Source: Bradyrhizobium sp. (GTDB lineage: Bacteria > Pseudomonadota > Alphaproteobacteria > Rhizobiales > Xanthobacteraceae). From it: DNA of 39,510 nucleotides. The translations under genes and the position numbers were made by a program. Positions within the stretch are counted from its first letter, which is position 1, and the number at the start of each line of letters is the position of its first letter. The notes under the pieces are model-generated. The model was given only the letters and a program-made list of their open reading frames with translations, did not search any database and was not told the origin of the DNA. The stretch covers positions 1 to 39,510 of the forward strand of contig NZ_JACRAW010000066.1 in NCBI RefSeq assembly GCF_016213215.1, given 5' to 3'. Of this stretch, positions 7,313 through 15,456 are shown in pieces.

Positions 7313-8515
7313 ATGGCCATCAATCACCTTGCGCCCGAGAACACGGCCCAGTTTGCCGACAACGTCATCGGCTTTGCCCGCGCGCTGCGCGCCGCGGGCC
7401 TGCCCGTCGGTCCCGGCTCGGTCATCGATGCCATGAACGCGCTGCAGGTGATCGACATTGGCAGCCGCTCCGACGTCTACACCACGCTCGAGGCCATCTT
7501 CGTCAAGCGCCACGAGCACGCGCTGATCTTCAAGCAGGCCTTCAACCTGTTCTTCCGCGCGTCTGAAGAGTGGAAGCACATGCTGGATTCGGTGCCGCTA
7601 CCCGACCACGCCAGGAAGAAGCCGCCGCCGGCCTCGCGCCGCGTGCAGGAGGCGCTGTCCCAGCCGCACATGACCGAGACGCCGCAGCGGCAGGAGCAGG
7701 ACCTGCGGCTGTCCGTGTCGGACAGGGAAGTGCTGCAGAAAAAGGACTTTGCCCAGATGAGCGCGGCCGAGATCGCCGAGGCGATCCGCGCGGTCGAACG
7801 GATGAGGCTGCCGCAGGCGGAACTGCGGACCCGGCGCCACCAGCCCGACCCACGCGGCCTGAGGCTCGACATCCGCAGGACCCTGCGTGCGTCCTTGCGT
7901 ACCAGCGGCGAAATCATCGAAATTCGCCGCCTGGGGCGGATCGACAAGCCGGCGCCGATCGTGGCTCTACTCGATATCTCCGGCTCGATGAGCGAATATA
8001 CCCGTCTGTTCCTGCATTTCCTCCATGCCATCACCGATGCGCGCAAGCGTGTATCGGTGTTCCTGTTCGGCACGCGGCTGACCAATGTCAGCCGGGCGTT
8101 ACGGCAGCGGGATCCCGACGAGGCGCTGGCGAGCTGCTCGTCGGCGGTGGAGGACTGGGCCGGCGGCACGCGCATTGCCACCTCGCTGCACACCTTCAAC
8201 AAATTGTGGGCGCGGCGCGTGCTGAGCCAGGGCGCCATCGTGCTCCTGATCTCGGACGGGCTGGAACGGGAGGCCGATTCCAGGCTCGCCTTCGAAATGG
8301 ACCGGCTGCACCGGTCCTGCCGCCGGCTGATCTGGCTGAACCCGCTGCTGCGCTTCGGTGGCTTCGAGGCCAAGGCGCAGGGCATCAAGACGATGCTGCC
8401 GCACGTTGACGAATTTCGCCCGGTGCATAACTTGAGTTCGATCCAGGGGCTGATCGGGACGCTTTCGCAGCCGCTGCCGCCGCATCACTTCAGCCTGATC
8501 CGCTCCGCAGCTTGA
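7313..8515 (+). CDS. coxE: VWA-domain protein CoxE
   Basis: 400 residues. The N-terminal half (about 1-200) is the CoxE/DUF58-like region with FARALRAAGLPVGPGSVIDA. The C-terminal half is a von Willebrand A domain whose MIDAS is intact: ALLDISGSMSEYT with Asp221, Ser223 and Ser225, followed by LFGTRLTNVSRAL and VLLISDGLERE. CoxE pairs with the MoxR ATPase CoxD in metal-site maturation of CO dehydrogenase. The ribosome binding site is GGGAAGGG about 10 bp upstream of ATG 7313. The stop at 8513-8515 lies 11 bp before the next gene, so the genes are co-transcribed. Confidence 0.92.
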   Translation: MAINHLAPENTAQFADNVIGFARALRAAGLPVGPGSVIDAMNALQVIDIGSRSDVYTTLEAIFVKRHEHALIFKQAFNLFFRASEEWKHMLDSVPLPDHARKKPPPASRRVQEALSQPHMTETPQRQEQDLRLSVSDREVLQKKDFAQMSAAEIAEAIRAVERMRLPQAELRTRRHQPDPRGLRLDIRRTLRASLRTSGEIIEIRRLGRIDKPAPIVALLDISGSMSEYTRLFLHFLHAITDARKRVSVFLFGTRLTNVSRALRQRDPDEALASCSSAVEDWAGGTRIATSLHTFNKLWARRVLSQGAIVLLISDGLEREADSRLAFEMDRLHRSCRRLIWLNPLLRFGGFEAKAQGIKTMLPHVDEFRPVHNLSSIQGLIGTLSQPLPPHHFSLIRSAA

Positions 8516-8526
8516 AGGAGAAATCC

Positions 8527-8850
8527 ATGCTCAATCGCGATGAGGACATCCTGAAGGCGGCGGAAGACTGGCACAAGGCCGGCCACGGCGTTGCGCTGGC
8601 GACCGTCGTGGAGACCTGGGGGTCGGCTCCGAGGCCGGCCGGCTCGAGCCTCGTCATCAACGACGAAGGCACTTTCCTGGGTTCCGTGTCCGGCGGCTGC
8701 GTCGAGGGCGCCGTGGTCACCGAGGCCATGGATGTGATCGAGAGCGGCAAGCCAAAGATGCTGGAATTCGGTGTGGCCGACGAGACCGCCTGGAACGTCG
8801 GTCTGTCCTGCGGCGGCACCATCCGGGTCTTTGTCGAGAAGGTGGGTTAG
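8527..8850 (+). CDS. XdhC-family protein, N-terminal (XdhC_CoxI) domain only
   Basis: 107 residues starting MLNRDEDILKAAEDWHKAG. It matches the first domain of XdhC/CoxF/CoxI proteins: ALATVVETWGSAPRPAGSSL and GSVSGGCVEGAVV, ending with GLSCGGTIRVFVEKVG. XdhC proteins bind and sulfurate the Mo cofactor before insertion into Mo hydroxylases. Here the domain is a free-standing protein and the Rossmann-type second domain is the next gene, 3 bp later, so the two probably form a complex equal to one full-length XdhC. ATG 8527 is preceded by AAGGAG at 8515-8520; a TTG at 8512 is less likely. The Cys in SCGG is a candidate Mo-cofactor contact. Confidence 0.88.
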   Translation: MLNRDEDILKAAEDWHKAGHGVALATVVETWGSAPRPAGSSLVINDEGTFLGSVSGGCVEGAVVTEAMDVIESGKPKMLEFGVADETAWNVGLSCGGTIRVFVEKVG

Positions 8851-8853
8851 CCC

Positions 8854-9555
8854 ATGAAGCTCGAGATTTTGCACGAACTCAATGCCGAGCGCGCGGCGCG
8901 GCGGCCGGTGATCCTGGTGACCGACACCGAAAATGGCGAGCAGCGCCTGGTGAAGGCTGCCGATTTTGCCAGGGATCCGCTGCGCACCGAGCTGGAAAAG
9001 CAGCTTCGCATGGGCAAGAGCGCCGGCATCGAGGCCGGCGGCAGGAAGCTTTTCCTCAACGTGTTTGCGCCGACCGCGCGGATGGTTGTCATCGGCGCCG
9101 TGCATATCAGCCAGGCCTTGGCGCCGCTGGCCCGTTCGCTCGGCTATGACGTCACTATCATCGATCCGCGCACGGCTTTCGCCAGCCCCGAGCGCTTTCC
9201 CGATATTCCGTTGATCGCCGAATGGCCCGATGTCGCATTGCCGCCGCTCAACGTCGATCACTACACCGCCTTCGTGGCGCTGACGCACGATCCGAAGATC
9301 GATGACCCGGCGCTGCTGCATGCCTTCGAACGCGACTGCTTCTATATCGGCGCGCTCGGCTCGCGGAAGACGCACGCCAAGCGCGGCGAGCGGCTGCGGG
9401 CGCAGGGCGCCAGGGAATCCGACATCGCGCGCATCCACGCCCCGATCGGCCTGCCGATCGGCGCGGTGTCGCCTGCGGAGATCGCCGTGGCGATCATGGC
9501 CGAGATCACCGCGCAGCTCCGGCTGCCGCCGAAGGAGAAAGAAGCCGCGGCATGA
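8854..9555 (+). CDS. XdhC-family protein, C-terminal Rossmann domain
   Basis: 233 residues. A short N-terminal segment is followed by the XdhC Rossmann domain: RMVVIGAVHISQALAPLARS (nucleotide-binding loop), VTIIDPRTAFASPERFP, HDPKIDDPALLHA, FYIGALGSRKTHAKRGERL and the terminal IHAPIGLPIGAVSPAEIAVA. These are standard features of the second half of XdhC/CoxI. It starts 3 bp after the N-terminal-domain gene and overlaps the next gene by 4 bp (ATGA). The likely role is Mo-cofactor handling or sulfuration for a Mo hydroxylase. Confidence 0.88.
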   Translation: MKLEILHELNAERAARRPVILVTDTENGEQRLVKAADFARDPLRTELEKQLRMGKSAGIEAGGRKLFLNVFAPTARMVVIGAVHISQALAPLARSLGYDVTIIDPRTAFASPERFPDIPLIAEWPDVALPPLNVDHYTAFVALTHDPKIDDPALLHAFERDCFYIGALGSRKTHAKRGERLRAQGARESDIARIHAPIGLPIGAVSPAEIAVAIMAEITAQLRLPPKEKEAAA

Positions 9556-11156
9556 AGTTCGGTCCGGCGAGTCCCAGGAACGCGATTGGCGGGGTGACCG
9601 TGCACACCCTGCGCCAGGGATCGCTGGTGCTGAAGAAGGGCACGACCGTCGGGCCGGCCGAAGTCGAGGCGCTTGAGTCCGCCGGCATCAAGGAAATCGT
9701 GGTGGTGCGTCTGGAGGACGGCGACGTCTCGGAAGACGTCGCCGCCGCGAGCATCGCGCAAGCCGTGGCCGGCGACGGCGTCCGCGTCGAGGGGGCCTTC
9801 ACCGGCCGCGCAAACCTGTTTGCGGCGCGTGCCGGCGTGCTTGCGATCGACCGCGCGGCGGTCGACCGCATCAACGGCGTCGACGAAGCAATCACCTTTG
9901 CCACGCTTCCCGCCTTCAAGCCGGTGGTTGAAGGCGAGATGGTCGCAACCGTCAAGCTCATTCCGTTCGGCGTAGAGGGCAGGCTGCGCGATGCCGCCGT
10001 GAAGGCGGCGGGCGGCGGCGTCCTGAAGGTCGCGCCTTACGTGATCAAGCGCGTCGGCGTGGTCTCGACCCTGCTGCCGGGCCTTTCGTCCAAGGTGGTG
10101 GAGAAGACGTTGCGCGTCACCGCGGAGCGGCTGGCGCCCACTGGGGCCGCCATTATTGCCGAGCGGCGGGTGCCTCATGAGGAGAGGGCGCTCGCTGCCG
10201 CGATCAAGGAGCTGCTCGGTCTCGGAGCCGAGCTCGTCATCGTGTTCGGTGCGTCGGCCATCGCCGACCGGCGCGACGTCATCCCGGCGGCGCTCACCGA
10301 TGTCGGCGGCACGATCGAGCATTTCGGCATGCCGGTCGATCCCGGCAATCTCCTGCTCGTCGGCCGCGCCGGCGACGTGCCCGTGCTGGGCGCGCCCGGC
10401 TGCGCGCGCTCTCCGGTGGAGAACGGCTTCGACTGGGTGTTGATGCGCCTGCTGGCCGGGCTCAAGGTGTCCCGCGCCGAGATCATGGGCATGGGGGTCG
10501 GGGGCCTGTTGATGGAAATCGTCACGCGGCCGCAGCCGCGCGTCAAGCCGGAGACCGAGGGAGAGCGGCACGTCGCCGCGATCGTGCTGGCGGCGGGGCG
10601 CTCGACGCGCATGGGCGGTCCGAACAAGCTGCTCGCGGAACTCGACGGCAAGAAGCTGGTGCGGATCGCAACCGAGCAGGCGCTGGCCTCAAGAGCTTCC
10701 GAGGTGATCGTCGTCACCGGTCACCAGGCCGAGCTGATCGAACAGGCGCTGGACGGGCTGAAGGTGAAGTACGTGCGCAACCCGGATTTCGCCGAGGGAC
10801 TTGCCGGCTCCGTCAAGGCCGGCATCGCGGCGGTGCCCGAGACCTGCGACGGCGCGGTGATCTGCCTCGGTGACATGCCGCTGATCGACGCCCGGCTGAT
10901 CGATCGCCTGATCGAGGCCTTTGCGCCGGACCGCGGCAATCTCATCGTCGTACCGGCGAGCGAGGGGCGCCGCGGCAATCCGGTGTTGTGGTCACGCCGC
11001 TTCTTCGACGAGCTGATGACGCTGAGCGGCGACGTCGGCGCCCGGCACCTGATCACCAAGCACGCCGAGGCGGTCGCCGAAGTGCCGGCCGACGGCGAGC
11101 GCGCCTTCCTCGATATCGATACGCCGGCGGCGCTGGAAGCGGCGAGGGGAGGGTAG
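9552..11156 (+). CDS. Fusion of a MoeA-like molybdopterin-binding domain and a MobA/MocA-like nucleotidyltransferase
   Basis: 534 residues with two parts. Residues about 1-335 are a molybdopterin-binding (MoeA/CinA-like) region containing GVVSTLLPGLSSKVVEKTLR, the LGLGAELVIVFGASAIADRRDVIPAAL stretch and a PGNLLLVG loop. Residues about 340-534 form an NTP-transferase of the MobA/MocA type, with IVLAAGRSTRMGGPNKLL as signature, then VICLGDMPLID and EGRRGNPVLW. The second domain resembles enzymes that make cytidylylated molybdopterin (MCD), the cofactor form used by the xanthine oxidase family. It overlaps the XdhC gene by 4 bp and closes the operon. A REP element starts directly after the stop. 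Confidence 0.87.
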   Translation: MKFGPASPRNAIGGVTVHTLRQGSLVLKKGTTVGPAEVEALESAGIKEIVVVRLEDGDVSEDVAAASIAQAVAGDGVRVEGAFTGRANLFAARAGVLAIDRAAVDRINGVDEAITFATLPAFKPVVEGEMVATVKLIPFGVEGRLRDAAVKAAGGGVLKVAPYVIKRVGVVSTLLPGLSSKVVEKTLRVTAERLAPTGAAIIAERRVPHEERALAAAIKELLGLGAELVIVFGASAIADRRDVIPAALTDVGGTIEHFGMPVDPGNLLLVGRAGDVPVLGAPGCARSPVENGFDWVLMRLLAGLKVSRAEIMGMGVGGLLMEIVTRPQPRVKPETEGERHVAAIVLAAGRSTRMGGPNKLLAELDGKKLVRIATEQALASRASEVIVVTGHQAELIEQALDGLKVKYVRNPDFAEGLAGSVKAGIAAVPETCDGAVICLGDMPLIDARLIDRLIEAFAPDRGNLIVVPASEGRRGNPVLWSRRFFDELMTLSGDVGARHLITKHAEAVAEVPADGERAFLDIDTPAALEAARGG

Positions 11157-11183
11157 GATGGGTTGAGCGAAGCGAAACCCATC
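11157..11183. repeat. REP-type palindrome with 8-bp arms
   Basis: GATGGGTT at 11157-11164 and AACCCATC at 11176-11183 form perfect arms around GAGCGAAGCGA. It begins at the base after the preceding stop codon. This is the classic form of a REP sequence (stem ATGGGTT/AACCCAT with a GCGAAGCG loop). A transposase remnant of the REP-associated family lies directly downstream. Confidence 0.75.
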
Positions 11184-11345
11184 ACAGTTGCTGGCCTGAT
11201 GACCGCACTCCCGATTTTGCCGCGTTTCTCACCGGCGCCGAGAACGACGAGACGTTCGCCCGGCTGCGCGCAGCCGACAGCCATCGGTCGACTGCTCGGC
11301 GATGAGCGTTTCCTAGCGCGGTTTGAGCGGCTGACCAGGCGCCGC
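11184..11345 (+). pseudogene. Frameshifted C-terminal remnant of a REP-associated tyrosine transposase (RAYT)
   Basis: In one frame the sequence reads DFAAFLTGAENDETFARLRA followed by ADS; in the +1 frame it continues IGRLLGDERFLARFERLTRR then RLRQR. Joined, this is the usual C-terminal tail of Y1 transposases of the RAYT type, where an ESTGRPLGD-like segment precedes a helix. The switch occurs near 11280, where one extra base (GCCGACAGC-C-ATCGGT) would explain the break. The catalytic HUH domain is missing, so this is a dead fragment. It sits next to a REP palindrome, as RAYT genes do. The family call is from memory of the tail sequence. Confidence 0.55.
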
Positions 11346-11590
11346 TTAAGGCAACGTCACGCGGCGGTTAAGTGCACTGGACCCCGTAATTCGCGACTCT
11401 AATCAATGCTCTTCCCAGCATGAACGCTGAGATCGCAGCGAGTCCATCGATGAATCCTTCAGATGGCTTTGCTCTTATCGATCTTCTTCTCTCGCCAATC
11501 CGGCTGGTGGGAGGTCCGGTAAGGCCTCTCAGGCTATGATGAGAACAAAACATGAACTATATCAGCTAGTTGCGCACCGATATCTGGCAT
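11346..11590. other. AT-richer intergenic stretch, probable left border of the ietAS island
   Basis: No gene is visible. Composition changes here from the very GC-rich cox operon to a more balanced sequence that continues through the two following genes. The RAYT-like reading frame loses its resemblance around 11358, so a junction near 11358-11400 (AGTGCACTGGACCCCGTAAT) is likely. No tRNA, integrase or clear insertion-sequence terminus was found. Confidence 0.4.
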
Positions 11591-11654
11591 TGATGCAACA
11601 AAATGCCGTGTTGACGCAACATTTTTGATTGATATGCAACATTTTCGGTGATAT
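11591..11654 (+). promoter_or_regulatory. Three iteron-like GCAACA repeats and putative promoter of ietA
   Basis: Direct repeats TGATGCAACAAAAT, TTGACGCAACATTTTT and GATATGCAACATTTTC place GCAACA at 11595-11600, 11616-11621 and 11636-11641. The spacings are 21 and 20 bp, two helical turns, so all three face the same side of DNA. They overlap a weak promoter candidate, TTGATT at 11625-11630 and TGATAT at 11649-11654 (18-bp spacer). This is the layout of an autoregulatory operator or a replication-type iteron set. The repeats are seen directly; the binding protein is inferred. Confidence 0.55.
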
Positions 11655-11696
11655 GTGCATAAGCTAAGAAAGATACCTCACAAGGGACGCCCTTTA

Positions 11697-12911
11697 ATGG
11701 ACCATTTTCCGATCATTCAGGCGCTATGCCGAGCGGCTCTCTCTCAGCCTTCTCCGGCTGTTCGGAAACAGATCGAACGCTTGAGGGATGCGCTCAAGGA
11801 GAAAGGGGACACCAAGGCCGCCAGCGTCTTGGCAGGCATGCTGACTACCGCCGAGCGAACGTCTGAGATTTCGCCTAGTCGCATTGTGCAGTCGCGCGCG
11901 CAACTTTCCGGCGAGACGCTACGCCCCAATACGCCGGTTCCGGTTGACCGGGAGACCTCTGCGCCGCTCGCACAATTGATATTCCCGTCTGAGACCCGTC
12001 TGTCAGCGCCTCTATTTAATGACACGGTATCGAAGGCGGTTCGCGCCGTCTTAGAGGAATGGAGCAATCTTGAGCCGCTGGCCGAAGTAGGCGTTCAGGC
12101 CGCAAAGACATGCTTGCTCTACGGCGCACCCGGTACGGGAAAGACGCGGCTGGCGCTCTGGATGGCTGCCCAACTTGAACTGCCGATCCTACTCGCGAGG
12201 ATTGATGGCCTCGTCTCTTCATTCCTCGGCACGACCGCGCGCAACATCGCGAATCTTTTTACATTCGCTAATCGCTACCGCTGCGTGTTGCTGCTCGATG
12301 AATTCGACGCCTTCGCCAAATTGCGCGACGACCCTCAAGAGGTCGGCGAAATCAAGCGCGTGGTGAACGCATTGCTGCAAAATCTCGATAGTCGTCGGGA
12401 TGTGGGACTAACTATCGGCATTACAAATCATCCGCAGCTACTTGATTCCGCCGTATGGCGTAGGTTCGAGGTGCAGCTTGAAGTACCCAAACCTGATTTT
12501 GACGTGCGCGTCGAGATCGCGCGTCATTTCATGCCTCCTGTCAACGCGCCGGAGACTCATCTTCGCATGATCGCTTGGTTTACCGATGGCGCGACTGGCG
12601 CGGAAATCGAAACACTTGTTCGAACTTACAAGAAAGCGATGGCTGTTCAGAATGGTGAAGAGCGTCTTTTGCTCGACACCTTGCGACAATTTGCGACTCT
12701 CAACAGCGGTCGTATTGATGCCACACGAAAAGAACTCATTTTTTCGAGCAATGGCGTTCTTTTCCGCACGATGAAAGAAGACCAACAACTCGGGTTTTCA
12801 CTTGAAGATATCGGACGCATCGCCGGTAAGGATAAGTCGACCATCGCCCGAAACATCAAGACTCTTGAAAAAGAATCAGATGGCAGCGGAACTGTGAGCG
12901 CACATGGCTAG
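11697..12911 (+). CDS. ietA: AAA+ ATPase, IetA-like component of an IetAS system
   Basis: 404 residues from ATG 11697, chosen for the AAGGGA ribosome binding site; GTG 11655 would add 14 residues. An N-terminal helical part (about 1-130) precedes the AAA+ core: Walker A LLYGAPGTGKTRLA with Lys149, Walker B CVLLLDEFDAFA with Asp201-Glu202, sensor-like IGITNHPQLLDSAVWRRFE. The last 50 residues (GFSLEDIGRIAGKDKSTIAR and following) look like a helix-turn-helix. The next gene is a subtilisin-like protease overlapping by 8 bp. This pairing is that of IetA/IetS, known from the Ti plasmid pTiC58 as a toxin-antitoxin stability module (IetA antitoxin, IetS toxin) and later reported as an anti-phage defence pair. 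Base use is AT-richer than in the flanking genes, so acquisition by transfer is likely. Confidence 0.8.
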   Translation: MDHFPIIQALCRAALSQPSPAVRKQIERLRDALKEKGDTKAASVLAGMLTTAERTSEISPSRIVQSRAQLSGETLRPNTPVPVDRETSAPLAQLIFPSETRLSAPLFNDTVSKAVRAVLEEWSNLEPLAEVGVQAAKTCLLYGAPGTGKTRLALWMAAQLELPILLARIDGLVSSFLGTTARNIANLFTFANRYRCVLLLDEFDAFAKLRDDPQEVGEIKRVVNALLQNLDSRRDVGLTIGITNHPQLLDSAVWRRFEVQLEVPKPDFDVRVEIARHFMPPVNAPETHLRMIAWFTDGATGAEIETLVRTYKKAMAVQNGEERLLLDTLRQFATLNSGRIDATRKELIFSSNGVLFRTMKEDQQLGFSLEDIGRIAGKDKSTIARNIKTLEKESDGSGTVSAHG

Positions 12912-15456
12912 TCCTCTCCAAATCATCTTAAACGACAAAGATTACCATCAGGTCCGCGATGCCGGCGGTGGGGGACCGAAGAAGGATTTTTTTGCGGACC
13001 GCGATCGTGAATTCCGAACCCATAAGGCGGCGCTGATTAGCCAATTGAGTGCTATCGCGCAGATTCTTGAAAGCCAAACTCCGACGCAGGGCAATATCGG
13101 CTACATCAAGGTTATCCTCCGCCGCGAAGCTTGGGCCAAAAGTCATCGGCCGATTTCGGCGCTCTTTAAGCCATCTCGTATTTCGCTTGTCGGCGGCGGC
13201 GACCTCGGCGAAATGTATTTCGAGGCGGACCCGCAAGCGGTTCGTGAAGTCGCGCAAGAGATTTCCGGAGCCGAGGAACAGACCAGACATAAACTGGATA
13301 AGGCGCGCAATAAGATGGTTCCTCATCCATCGCCAGCGCGAAGCGAAACGGGTGCTATTGAAAAGATCGAACTTTACGGTCCTCGCGACCGTCGCTCTTT
13401 CTCCGTGGAGGAAGCCGTCGCTTGGCTTGCACAGCCAATGACGGGGAGCGCCTACCAGATTGAACTGTTTGATATGCCTCCGCCTCACAGCCAGTTAGAT
13501 GCTTTTGGGCTCAACCGGCAGAAACTTTATTCAAGTTTTCTTCGTGGACTCGCGGCAAACGGCGATGGGCTCACTGTTCAACGTCTATCGATGCGCGAGA
13601 AGGCGCAGCCATTTATCTCGGCTCGTTTAGGTCGTTCGCCACAGCCTCCGACCATCTTGTTGGACTCGACAGCGCCACCAGACCACAAGCGGCCTTCCGA
13701 GATTATTCCATTCGACCAATCCATCGAAAGGCATCGTCGCCTGCTCAATTTCTTAGATCATCACCCTTTAGTTCGGCACATCGATCTGCCCCCTGTCGTG
13801 GTTCGTAATATTGATGGGACAAGGGCATCGGCTCAAGCCGCCGCCAGCGAAGGACGCACGCGACCTGCCGACGTTTCTGTGCCGACGCGCAATTCAGCTC
13901 GAACCTATCCGCGCATGGGTGTGATTGATGGTGGCATCAGCCCAGAGCTAAGCGACTGGGTGATTGACCGCTGGGACTTGCTTGATTCAACAGACGTGGA
14001 TCACGCGCACGGAACGTTTATCGGAGGGCTGGCGGTTGCCGGAAGTATGCTTAATGGCAGTGAGATTTGTGCGGAGCCCGACGGCATAGAGATTGTGGAC
14101 GTTGCAGTATATCCCAACGATCAAAGCACCGCTGCGTTTTCCTCGTACTATCCAGATGGCGTCACGCAATTCTTTGATGAAATCGAATATGCGATTGCTG
14201 ACGCTAAAGCACGGTACGGCGTTCGCGTTTTCAACATGAGTCTTAACATTCAGCATCCGGCACAGCCAGATCGCTATAGCGCATTCGCGGCTCGCGCAGA
14301 CCAGCTTGCAGAAGCCAATGACGCAATTCTATTCTTGTCGAGCGGCAATACCGCGCCGCAAGATCTACGGCCAGAATGGCCTACTGACGAGACGCAGGCT
14401 CTTGTAAATTTGGCGTCTGCCCGAAACGACGCTCTTCTGATGCCGTCCGAAAGCGTGCGTAACATCGCTGTCGCAGCGTTAAATCCCCCTAATCTTTCAA
14501 ATTGCCTTGCCTATGCTCCTGCACGCTATTCGCGGCGTGGACCTGGCTTGCGCGCGGGTGTGAAGCCTGACCTCGCGCATGTTGGAGGATCGGGCTCACC
14601 TCAAAGTCCCTTAGGTCACGGCCTGTTCTCGATTCTACCAGATGGATCGGTGACTGATGGTTGCGGCACTAGCTACGCCGCTCCGATGGTGGCAAAGACC
14701 GCCGCCGTCCTTGAACACAGCATTGAGGGCACCGTATCGCGAGAGACATTGATTGGGCTCCTTTTGCACCACGCGCAAATGCCTGCGTTATTGCAATCCA
14801 AAGCACTTCGAGGAGTTGCCCGTGATCTAGTAGGCTTTGGGAAACCACCATCGGCCGCGCAAATTTTGGAGGGCAACGATCATCAAATTACGCTCGTATT
14901 TGCGTCGCGCCTTCGAAAGGACCAGCAAATAGCGTTCAACTTTGCTTGGCCCGCCTCTCTCGTGGGGGCAGATGGAACCTGCCGCGGATCGGCTCGACTC
15001 ACACTAGTTTCGACTCCGCCGATTGATCCACGCTACGGTTCTGAATTCGTCCGCATCAACATTGATGCCGCTTTGCAACAGGAAGACTTTGATAATCAAG
15101 GTAAGCCCCGATGGAAAGGCCGTCTCGATCCGGTCTATCTTCCTGGTAAGGCCGAAACTCCAGTTGTAGAAGCAGAGCGTATCGAGCACGGCCTGAAGTG
15201 GAGTCCGGTGAAAGCCTTTGCCAAAGTCATTCCCAGCGGAATCGGCAAGTCATCTAACTGGCGTTTGTTCGTTGAATATCTGACACGCTCCGGAGAACAG
15301 GTGCCGGAGAGCGGTGTGCCCTTCACTGCGATACTCACCATTTCCGATCCGTCTGGAGAAAAGCCTGTTTTTACCGATATGCGTCAGTCGCTGCAGGCCC
15401 TCGGCGTGCGGATTGAGGATATCCGGACCGCTGCTCGCGTTGCGACGCGTATCTGA
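12904..15456 (+). CDS. ietS: Subtilisin-like (S8) serine protease, IetS-like component of an IetAS system
   Basis: 850 residues. There is a long N-terminal region (about 1-330) without signal peptide, so it is cytoplasmic. The S8 catalytic domain has Asp342 in RMGVIDGGISPEL, His369 in DHAHGTFIGGLA, oxyanion Asn482 in LFLSSGNTAP and Ser590 in GCGTSYAAPMVA, so the triad is complete. A C-terminal beta-rich region of about 200 residues (WKGRLDPVYLPGKAETP, FVEYLTRSGEQVPESG) follows. ATG 12904 overlaps the 3' end of ietA by 8 bp, implying translational coupling. In the pTiC58 system IetS is the toxic protease held in check by IetA. Cytoplasmic location and pairing argue against an ordinary secreted subtilase. 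Confidence 0.82.
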   Translation: MASPLQIILNDKDYHQVRDAGGGGPKKDFFADRDREFRTHKAALISQLSAIAQILESQTPTQGNIGYIKVILRREAWAKSHRPISALFKPSRISLVGGGDLGEMYFEADPQAVREVAQEISGAEEQTRHKLDKARNKMVPHPSPARSETGAIEKIELYGPRDRRSFSVEEAVAWLAQPMTGSAYQIELFDMPPPHSQLDAFGLNRQKLYSSFLRGLAANGDGLTVQRLSMREKAQPFISARLGRSPQPPTILLDSTAPPDHKRPSEIIPFDQSIERHRRLLNFLDHHPLVRHIDLPPVVVRNIDGTRASAQAAASEGRTRPADVSVPTRNSARTYPRMGVIDGGISPELSDWVIDRWDLLDSTDVDHAHGTFIGGLAVAGSMLNGSEICAEPDGIEIVDVAVYPNDQSTAAFSSYYPDGVTQFFDEIEYAIADAKARYGVRVFNMSLNIQHPAQPDRYSAFAARADQLAEANDAILFLSSGNTAPQDLRPEWPTDETQALVNLASARNDALLMPSESVRNIAVAALNPPNLSNCLAYAPARYSRRGPGLRAGVKPDLAHVGGSGSPQSPLGHGLFSILPDGSVTDGCGTSYAAPMVAKTAAVLEHSIEGTVSRETLIGLLLHHAQMPALLQSKALRGVARDLVGFGKPPSAAQILEGNDHQITLVFASRLRKDQQIAFNFAWPASLVGADGTCRGSARLTLVSTPPIDPRYGSEFVRINIDAALQQEDFDNQGKPRWKGRLDPVYLPGKAETPVVEAERIEHGLKWSPVKAFAKVIPSGIGKSSNWRLFVEYLTRSGEQVPESGVPFTAILTISDPSGEKPVFTDMRQSLQALGVRIEDIRTAARVATRI

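Noticed and set aside
11581..11660. GCAACA repeats read as a short CRISPR array
   Set aside because: Repeat units are only about 10-12 bp and the spacers about 9 bp, far too short, and no cas gene is present.
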